Assembly (NCBI GenBank): GCA_905221605.1
Contig: CAJNDS010002412.1
Location: forward strand, 1,505,386-1,569,385
From: Symbiodinium natans
Lineage: Eukaryota > Sar > Dinophyceae > Suessiales > Symbiodiniaceae
Length of the DNA stretch: 64,000 nucleotides
Reading direction: 5' to 3'
Numbering within the stretch: the stretch's first letter is position 1; each line of letters starts with the position of its first letter. A model generated the notes under the pieces. It saw only the letters and a program-made list of their open reading frames with translations. It was not told where the DNA came from and searched no databases. Positions 60,401 through 64,000 of the stretch are shown piece after piece. A program made the translations under genes and the position numbers.

Positions 60401-62080
60401 GAAGGCTTCCGAGATGCTGTAGGGCATGTAGCTGACCTAGAAAACCATCTGAGAACATATCCCTGATATTTCTGAATATGAGCCTCTTAAACCCAATACG
60501 GGAACATAATAAAATGTCCCAAGGGCCTACCTAGTGACGTATCTCGTGAGCTTCAGCTTTCCGAGGACGCTCCAAATGATGGCCAGCAGCAGCGTGGAGA
60601 AGGCCACAGCGAAGATTGTGGTGGCACGGAGCTGCGCATGGTACGACTCGCACTCCTACATGGGCTTAGGGTTTAGGGTTTAGGGTTTAGGGTTTAGAGC
60701 TCTTATGCCCCATAACCCCCTTAAAACGGCCCTTTATAGGGTTGGTCAGGGGAATTCTAAGCCCGAAAAGCCCATGCTGGCTCCTGGGGGTTTGCCATGA
60801 GATGGTCACCCTTGCAGAAATACTTGGTGGGGTCGTTCTTCTTGAGCAGTCTTCCCGAACCTGAATAGCTGGCAAAGTCTTCAAGGGCCAGCGATTTCGT
60901 GAGCTCATCCGAGATCGTAATCACCCAGTCGCCATAGAACACGGCGGGGTTGAGATCCGTCCCACCGATGGCAACCGGAATGCCGGAAATGACCGACATC
61001 CTTGGGGACGAAAGGAACCCTAAAATTGGGGGGGGGGGGGGGGGGTCACAGACCCTGCACTACGATTAATTCCTATTAAGGTATATATGAACCCTAAACC
61101 CAAAACCCTAAACCCTTTAACCCCAAACCCTAAACCCTCGTTCTCGAGGATCAGCCCTCCGCCGATGAAGGAGGCCGCCAAGCACATCTTCACGCCCAGG
61201 GCTCGGTGCGCTGCGTTCCGCTCTTCCTAGTTTTTGTGCTTAGGGTTTAGGGTTTAGGGCTATTGGGTTTAGGGTTTAGGGTTTAGAGTTTAGGGCTATT
61301 GGGTCTTAAGTACCCTTAAACATGCAAAAAGGTTACCCAAACTATGCTCAAGCTTCGCTGAAGATGATCATGCCGTAGGAGCAGCACATGCCAAACATCA
61401 ACCTTATAAGGGGACCACATGATGAGCCCTGGGAGGGTTTATGGGCTGATATACCCTATATATATATATACATATACATACCCTTATATATACATATACA
61501 TACCCTTAACAGGGATTATGGTAGAAACTTAGTAGTATAGGTAGGGTATATGACCCCAATGTTACGTTTCAGCTGCTCCCCAAGCAGCATGTGGTTGATG
61601 AGCGCAGAGGCCAGAGCGCCAGCAAAGGAGCCAACCTTCGATTGCTTCGCCTGTTCCACATTCTGGTGATCCTGGCCAGCTCCAACCTATGCTGAACGGG
61701 GGACCCTGGCAGAAAAAAAACATAATTCTTGCTGCTTCTTCGGAGTTATAGTACCCAAAAATTTACAAGCAATGCTAAGCATCCCTAAGCAACAGGCTCC
61801 ATGAGCGAAAGCGGCGAGATCAGCCGTTTGAGTGCTCCAGTGTGGTGGCCGACTTGTTCGAGGGACTGTGCGAGGTTCCGTGTGTCCTGGTGGGTCAATG
61901 TGTGCGAGTGGTCGTCATCACTCTTGTACACTTCACCCTTCAGCGCCATGGCGACGCTGCTCGAGGCCCTTCTGCTGGTCGACAGGCCAGCGTGAAAGAT
62001 GTCTGGTAACAGAGCAGTTTGAGTCACAATGGCTACAGGGATCCGGGGTTGAGTGCTGCTTGCCGCGCAGGAGTCGTTAG
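50310..62080 (-). CDS. Gene 4: SulP-STAS-CNBD-EF-hand-like protein reading on into a channel-like region (about 40 exons)
   Basis: Approximate exons in sense order: 61797-62080, 61585-61687, 61346-61401, 61150-61234, 60781-60999, 60537-60655, 60291-60436, 59546-60179, 59202-59431, 58986-59082, 58812-58874, 58610-58674, 58069-58152, 57687-57760, 57290-57395, 57030-57132, 56862-56975, 56587-56676, 56258-56399, 56061-56133, 55839-55948, 55645-55740, 55437-55475, 55258-55323, 55006-55079, 54793-54889, 54546-54626, 54105-54195, 53429-53898, 53165-53262, 52856-52940, 52681-52753, 52449-52545, 52231-52340, 51944-52030, 51500-51687, 51241-51480, 51035-51110, 50610-50985, 50310-50495. About 1,950 residues. 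Domain order: SulP membrane domain, STAS, cyclic-nucleotide-binding domain, acidic linker, EF-hand-like helices, then S1-S5-like helices. The SulP-STAS-CNBD order is known from fungal and bacterial anion transporters. The start is uncertain: the first in-frame ATG is at 61949. Division into two genes near 53.2 kb is possible. Confidence 0.6.
50383..50445. repeat. (GTGTCT)n microsatellite
   Basis: About nine units of a 6-bp repeat. In the minus-strand frame it would encode alternating Thr-Asp or Gln-Thr near the C-terminus of gene 4. Confidence 0.9.
50496..50609 (-). mobile_element. Introner, family 1 (reverse)
   Basis: The ends are CCCTGGGGACCACATG and CATTTGGTCCCCAGGG. 114 bp. The flanks match in one of two bases; the sense donor would be GCA. 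Confidence 0.82.
51111..51240. mobile_element. Introner, family 2, with CCCTAAA tract
   Basis: It is flanked by an exact TCTA duplication (TAGA in sense). The frame restores (ISI|DETCM), but the boundary is not GN...AG, which makes this the one clear exception to the rule. A short CCCTAAA tract (51183-51217) is inside. Confidence 0.75.
51500..53262 (-). CDS. Gene 4, voltage-gated-channel-like S1-S5 exons
   Basis: Exons at 53165-53262 (EVRPKRAWDRHTQRALKK), 52856-52940 (SIAPSSKKTPVQETSTDSG), 52681-52753 (LLERPEASTCAAICVYTMF, S1), 52449-52545 (LNVVAIVAEPMISGLDDDQT), 52231-52340 (CDIFFAAVFSIELVLRVVAR, S2-like with the E-x-x-L-R motif), 51944-52030 (FFSNPFNIFDLVAITEIYFD, S3) and 51500-51687 (LRLLFLERFARLARLMKLG, S4-like, then APLTAVLVVILGTYMLHLEE, S5). 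The order matches one six-helix channel domain. I could not find a pore loop or S6 downstream; exons at 50310-51480 are soluble-looking. Confidence 0.65.
51688..51943. mobile_element. Introner, family 1, compound (two copies fused)
   Basis: TA on both flanks; the sense donor is GTA. The left part reads in reverse orientation and the right part in forward orientation, with (TA)n and CCCTAAA units between them and the right end. It looks like one element inside another, or a template-switched copy. Confidence 0.8.
52031..52230 (+). mobile_element. Introner, family 1 (forward), with GGGCCTGA and TTTAGGG repeats
   Basis: AT on both flanks; the sense donor is GAT. The left arm is disrupted by a (GGGCCTGA) array of about five units, then TTTAGGG units, before the core GGGGTCATATACCC. 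Confidence 0.82.
52341..52448 (+). mobile_element. Introner, family 1 (forward), core replaced by CCCTAAA tract
   Basis: TA on both flanks; the sense donor is GTA. After TACTATAAACCCTGT the core gives way to a CCCTAAA tract of about five units, then the right arm TTTTAGGGTTCC. Confidence 0.85.
52754..52855. mobile_element. Introner, family 6, core replaced by TTTAGGG tract
   Basis: It is flanked by an exact ATGC duplication (GCAT in sense, GC donor). The left arm CTTACTTCTCCAAGGG runs into a TTTAGGG tract; the right arm is TTGGCTAAGCAAG. Confidence 0.82.
52941..53164 (+). mobile_element. Introner, family 1 (forward), core duplicated
   Basis: TT on both flanks; the sense donor is GAA, and the joined frame reads RALKK|GTQSIAP. 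The core (ACTGGGGnTTATnTACCCTGAC to ATATGA) is present twice and a CCCTAAA tract interrupts the right arm between TCGTCC and CCCAAGG. Confidence 0.87.
53429..55323 (-). CDS. Gene 4, EF-hand-like helical region
   Basis: Exons at 55258-55323 (DTFEREELKKLPQLQTR), 55006-55079 (ALGEQGFFRKTGDPGY), 54793-54889 (LRLAYFTFAEKSDTTGDL), 54546-54626 (LPASRVIDALMYVGIFHILS), 54105-54195 and 53429-53898 (VADVSHMLKMLFGIYLDFAI, KQFAGIVSWYVKRRERDWRL). Helix-loop-helix spacing and a D-x-x-x-G loop suggest degenerate EF hands; most calcium-coordinating positions are not obvious. An acidic linker (55839-55948) precedes it. Confidence 0.55.
53899..54104. mobile_element. Introner, family 2, with CCCTAAA tract and poly-C
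   Basis: It is flanked by an exact CATC duplication (GATG in sense, GA donor). A CCCTAAA-like tract (53962-54029) and about 20 C are inserted between TAAGGGAACC and the right arm. Confidence 0.85.
54917..54983 (+). repeat. Telomere-like tract (TTTAGGG)n in gene 4 intron
   Basis: About nine perfect TTTAGGG units between the exons at 54793-54889 and 55006-55079. Confidence 0.96.
55324..55436 (-). mobile_element. Introner, family 1 (reverse)
   Basis: AT on both flanks; the sense donor is GAT. 113 bp. Confidence 0.86.
55949..56060 (+). mobile_element. Introner, family 1 (forward)
   Basis: TG on both flanks; the sense donor is GCA. 112 bp, ends CCTTGGGGACGAAAATG and GAAGTCGTCCCCAAGG. Confidence 0.88.
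56134..56257. mobile_element. Introner, family 3, with TTTAGGG units
   Basis: It is flanked by an exact TCAC duplication (GTGA in sense, GT donor). A short TTTAGGG tract (56174-56195) splits GTGTAC from TTTTCAGTT. Confidence 0.87.
56258..57760 (-). CDS. Gene 4, cyclic-nucleotide-binding-like domain exons
   Basis: After FEDLDNAMTHLEKRILKYK (57687-57760) come WMNLHPAFRRDRALMLQRVN, PWRYCSRLPIK, VPGDQHRPLYLIHSGAIAIL (56862-56975; a PGD...LYLI.SG beta-roll core), KKPRVILRQGWFVNEKTIFG and SYALAVEDGEVLFWTEEQWW. The 56587/56399 junction restores VNE|KTIFGQPSSS with a GAGA duplication. The phosphate-binding cassette normally has R-(A/S)-A; here SSSYALA replaces it, so true cAMP/cGMP binding is uncertain. 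Confidence 0.75.
56400..56586. mobile_element. Introner, family 6, with CCCTAAA tract
   Basis: It is flanked by an exact TCTC duplication (GAGA in sense, GA donor). A CCCTAAA tract of about 11 units (56484-56565) sits between AAGTTCAA and AACTATTGGC. The joined frame is VNE|KTIFGQ. Confidence 0.9.
56677..56861 (+). mobile_element. Introner, family 1 (forward), with TTTAGGG tract
   Basis: TT on both flanks; the sense donor is GAA, joined as AILDE|VPDSD. A tract of about ten TTTAGGG units lies exactly between CATTGGGG and TTGGGGTCACATACCC. Confidence 0.9.
57133..57289 (-). mobile_element. Introner, family 1 (reverse), with CCCTAAA tract
   Basis: GA on both flanks; the sense donor is GTC, joined as REVFL|SDGARMG. 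A short CCCTAAA tract (57237-57273) separates AAGGTTCAT from the right end. Confidence 0.86.
57396..57686 (-). mobile_element. Introner, family 1 (reverse), expanded
   Basis: AT on both flanks; the sense donor is GAT. The middle part (TTCATATTnCCTGnA) is duplicated and a CCCTAAA tract of about 13 units (57556-57658) follows. Confidence 0.82.
57955..58058 (-). repeat. Telomere-like tract (CCCTAAA)n in gene 4 intron
   Basis: About 14 perfect units next to the exon at 58069-58152. Confidence 0.96.
58391..58609 (+). mobile_element. Introner, family 1 (forward), flanking G missing
   Basis: AA on both flanks, but the base before the sense duplication is A, not G (sense ATT|CCTTGG). The right arm is present about three times. 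Either splicing uses another donor (a GC lies 5 bases upstream) or this element is part of a larger intron reaching 58153. Confidence 0.75.
58610..59082 (-). CDS. Gene 4, STAS domain exons
   Basis: Exons at 58986-59082 (VNLKGYVFFSSCVAVMSSVE), 58812-58874 (RLKFLLFDGSALDGMDASGA) and 58610-58674 (MSMAKLTRKAKQRGIRASWA). The central strand, the D-x-S/D-A-S-G loop and the following helix match STAS domains, which sit on the cytosolic side of SulP transporters and regulate them. The 58811/58675 junction gives DGMDASGA|MSMAKL. Confidence 0.78.
58675..58811 (-). mobile_element. Introner, family 1 (reverse), short CCCTAAA tract
   Basis: AT on both flanks; the sense donor is GAT. It splits the STAS domain exactly (DASGA|MSMAKL). 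A CCCTAAA tract (58758-58783) lies between GACC and CTCAATTTTGGGG. Confidence 0.9.
59202..61687 (-). CDS. Gene 4, SulP (SLC26-like) membrane domain exons
   Basis: Key stretches in order: GSFAGALASALINHMLL and MFGMCCSYGMIIFSEA (first helices), SVISGIPVAIGGTDLNPAVF (the GxPxAIxGxDLNP motif of this subfamily), TTIFAVAFSTLLLAIIWSVL, GKLKLTRYVSYMPYSISEAF, then GYKVFFYAIKF, LVWLDSLGSIANINFSAWVT, NYLLACCGAATGYMQLKFNV, YLPKLFLSALLFFAGAGFVT and AGQLIWAVVAGLVLSGLAFI. The wording resembles the yeast YGR125w/Vsb1 branch. The domain transports anions or related solutes across a membrane; the substrate cannot be told from sequence alone. The junctions at 60437-60534 (TRYV|SYMP) and 60180-60290 restore the frame exactly. 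Confidence 0.8.
59432..59545 (-). mobile_element. Introner, family 1 (reverse)
   Basis: The ends are CCTCGGGGACGAAATGAACC and GGTTCATTTCGTCCCCAAGG. 114 bp. The flanks match in one of two bases; the sense donor is GAC. Confidence 0.86.
60180..60290. mobile_element. Introner, family 3, 111 bp archetype
   Basis: It is flanked by an exact TTGC duplication (GCAA in sense, GC donor) and has an uninterrupted core (CTACCACTTTCAGTTCTATAGGGGATTAGAGTATCCC in outline). Ends: CTTAGTGGCTGAG and CAGCTACTAAG. Confidence 0.9.
60437..60534. mobile_element. Introner, family 4
   Basis: It is flanked by an exact TGAC duplication (GTCA in sense, GT donor). Ends CTAGAAAACC and GGGCCTACCTAG. The joined frame KLTRYV|SYMPYSISE is continuous through a SulP helix. 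Confidence 0.88.
60656..60780. mobile_element. Introner, CATGGGC...GCCCATGCTGG family, with TTTAGGG units
   Basis: Ends CCTACATGGGC and GCCCATGCTGG, with CT on both flanks (GAG in sense, GA donor). A TTTAGGG tract (60667-60697) lies in the left arm. Confidence 0.83.
61000..61149 (+). mobile_element. Introner, family 1 (forward), poly-G and degenerate right end
   Basis: AT on both flanks; the sense donor is GAT. The TTGGGG of the core has grown to about 19 G, and CCCTAAA-like units replace much of the right arm. Confidence 0.8.
61402..61584 (-). mobile_element. Introner, family 1 (reverse), with (TA)n expansion
   Basis: Ends CCTTATAAGGGGACCACATG and AGCTGCTCCCCAAG. An AT-rich microsatellite ('ATACCCTATATATA') is duplicated inside. 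Confidence 0.75.
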
Positions 62081-62289
62081 GTGCAAACGAGCAAAAAAAA
62101 AAACCTACTTGCCATGGGTGTTGAGGATACCCCTTTGCAAGGGAGGGACCCTATTCCCAGCCCTAAGCCTAGACCCTGTGCACACCATGCAAACTTTATG
62201 TAGACCCCCATAGAACCTTAAAACAGCCTTTGAGCTCAAGGGCGCCATAAAACAAACCCACGAAAGCAAAAAACACCCTCCACCACCAC

Positions 62290-62660
62290 CACCTTTGGGA
62301 CGAAAGAAACCCTAAAATTGGGGCCATCTACCCTGACTACTATACTTCCTCTTAGGGTCATATGATACCCTAAAACCTTTTAAGGCTCATTTAGTCCCCC
62401 ACCATCAAAAGCTCCTACTAATTGCTTAAGAACCACCAAAAATATTCTTCCTTACTAAGGGCAATATAGGGATTATTGTTTTTTTGTTTATTCTTTCGGC
62501 GTTCTTAAGCAACTAGTAGCTCTATATTACTATACTTCCTCTCCATGTAATATGAAACCCTAAACACCCTTTCAGGGTTCATTTAGGTCCCCACCATCAA
62601 AAGCTCCCTACTAGTTGCTTAAGAACCCCCCAAAAAACATTCTTCCTGATTAAGGGCAAG
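62290..62660. mobile_element. Family 1 relic and a related duplicated element upstream of gene 4
   Basis: A family 1 copy (TTTGGGACGAAAGAAACCC...CATTTAGTCCCC) lies at about 62294-62398. 'ACCATCAAAAGCTCCTACTA' plus 'TGCTTAAGAACC' and a 'TTAAGGGCAA' core occur twice (62399-62510 and 62590-62670), with a third relative near 63500-63600. No exon touches these copies directly. Confidence 0.7.
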
Positions 62661-62751
62661 ATAGGGATTTCTTGTTTTTTGATTCCTAAACCCTAAACCC
62701 TAAACCCCAAACCCCAAACCCGAAACCCTAAACCCTAAACCCTAAACAGCT

Positions 62752-62845
62752 CCAAGACAAGATACCGGCCGCCCTGTGCGTTGGAACGCCTCCTCGAAGG
62801 TCCAGGTGCCGAAGTACGCCTTGCAGGTGTCCTGCCCGAGGCTTA
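62752..62845 (-). CDS. Patatin-like exon upstream of gene 4
   Basis: One frame reads TCKAYFGTWTFEEAFQRTGR followed by PVSCLGA. The F-x-E-A-x-x-R-T-G-R motif is a hallmark of SDP1/TGL-type patatin lipases and normally lies between the GxSxG nucleophile and the P-x-V-x-I-x-S-A-V motif. The latter is found at 49640-49712, on the far side of gene 4. The rest of this exon's gene is either outside the window or is gene 3. Confidence 0.65.
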
Positions 62846-62850
62846 GGGTT

Positions 62851-62925
62851 TAGGGTTTAGGGTTTAGGGTTTAGGGTTTAGGATTTAGGGTTTAGGGTTT
62901 GGGGTTTAGGGTTTAGGGGGTTTCC
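62851..62925 (+). repeat. Telomere-like tract next to the patatin exon
   Basis: About ten TTTAGGG units with two variants, directly upstream (in sense) of the exon at 62752-62845. Confidence 0.94.
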
Positions 62926-64000
62926 TTAAGGATCCATGCACCTCAGTGTTTTATTACTCGGGCCCCAAAGGTCCCAAGATAGGAAGTGCATAAAGATAGG
63001 CACAGTTGTCCTCTATTTCGGTACATGGACACTTAGACTTCCGGTTTTAGGGTTGAGTACTTTGGGTACTTTGGGGTAGGTCGAATCAAGCCCCCCCCCC
63101 CCCCCCCCCCCCCCCCTGGGAACCCCAAAGCATTTCAAAACCTTAAAAACCCTAAACCCTAAACATGCTACTATGGGAACCCGAAAGCTCTTTTTGCATG
63201 AGGGCTCGCTTTGCATCTTGGTTCGCAACGGTGACCCCAGACTCGTGATGCATTTTGGGATTTATACCTCGCACTTGGGAACATCCCAACCTTGCACCCT
63301 GTTTTTTCTTCTCCTAATTGCACTGCACTCCCAACCTCGAAGCCCCAAACTCCGAAACACTCCCGCAACCCACTTCTTTGCAGGATCTTGGCGAATCCTC
63401 TATAAAGAGAATTGTAGTACGAGCCGTTAAAAGAAGAGGTTTGGGTTGACCAGGCAAACCCTATGATCCCAGCCCTCAGAGACTGCACCCTCTACCGCTA
63501 TTTGCTTCAGAACCCCACAAAAGATATTCTTCCTTAGAAGGGCAATATAGGGACTGCTATTTTTAACTCTTTTGGGGGTTCTTAATTGTATAGCAGTATA
63601 CAACCTATGAGCCGAGAACCCCAACATTTCGGGTTAAGGGTTTTTCTGAGGACTTACAAGGGCCCTAAACCCTTTTTTCCTTCAACCCGGTGTCAGCTGG
63701 GGGCTCACTAAACCCTAAACCCTAAACCTTAAACCCTCAACCGTGAACCCCCGTCTTGCCCGGGCCTCGAAGTCCTTGGTTGGGACGAGCACCTGACTTG
63801 ACTGACGTTGTGGGTTTATGGGTTTAGGGCTTTTAGGGTTAAGGGGTTTTAAGGTTTAGGGCTTAGGGGTTTTAGGAATATGTGACTGACTGACTGACTC
63901 ACTGACTGACTGACTGGCTGACACACATGAACACGACACAAAAAAACACGGTTTCGCACCCACGGAGGATAGCACATAGGATGGGTGCCCTGTCTCCAGA
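62926..64000. other. Right end of the window: repeats and unassigned sequence
   Basis: It holds a poly-C run of about 26 bases (63090-63116), CCCTAAA units (63150-63163, 63708-63740), TTTAGGG-like units (63810-63875) and a (GACT)n run (63883-63921). Short minus-strand open stretches at 63750-63800 and 63945-64000 could be exons of the patatin gene but cannot be assigned. Confidence 0.5.

Overview
This window looks like nuclear DNA of a dinoflagellate. Four things point that way. (TTTAGGG)n telomere-type repeats are scattered over the whole 64 kb. Every gene I could reconstruct lies on the minus strand. Those genes are broken into dozens of short exons. The introns use GT, GC and GA donors, the relaxed donor set known from dinoflagellates. 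I cannot name a species. No rRNA, tRNA, CRISPR array or bacterial-type operon was seen. Most long open frames here are shadows, or run from an exon into an intron.

Layout by coordinate: 1-6281 is non-coding, with telomere-like tracts and decayed intron-like elements. 6282-12726 (-) is gene 1, a multi-pass membrane protein with a C-terminal cytosolic domain. 12727-16000 is mostly repeats. About 16000-35904 (-) is gene 2, a protein of about 2,300 residues with a helical N-terminal part and many ankyrin repeats (possibly more than one gene), with a 2.3 kb repeat island inside it at 25522-27782. 35905-43450 is mostly repeats with a few weak exons. 43464-49712 (-) is the C-terminal half of a patatin-like (SDP1/TGL-type) lipase. 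50310 to about 62080 (-) is a SulP/SLC26 transporter with STAS, cyclic-nucleotide-binding and EF-hand-like parts, running on into a voltage-gated-channel-like region. A lone patatin exon sits at 62752-62845, upstream of the transporter.

The main discovery is how these genes are interrupted. Nearly every intron is a short repetitive element of about 100-120 bp with terminal inverted repeats, belonging to at least eight families. This is the signature of introners (intron-generating transposons). Target duplications can be read directly. The main family shows 5'-GNN|CCTTGG...CCAAG|GNN-3' in the sense direction. Other families show exact 4-bp duplications that usually start with G. Removing one copy of the duplication plus the element restores the exon reading frame exactly. 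The donor dinucleotide is therefore supplied by the duplicated host sequence (GT, GA or GC, whichever was there), and the AG acceptor by the inverted repeat. Elements of the main family occur in both orientations in about equal numbers.

A second layer is superimposed on this. (TTTAGGG/CCCTAAA)n tracts lie inside many of the elements, often at a CCCTAAA or TTTAGGG heptamer that the element itself carries. Introner length differences are largely explained by these tracts. All splicing claims come from frame restoration in the DNA alone; no transcript data were available.
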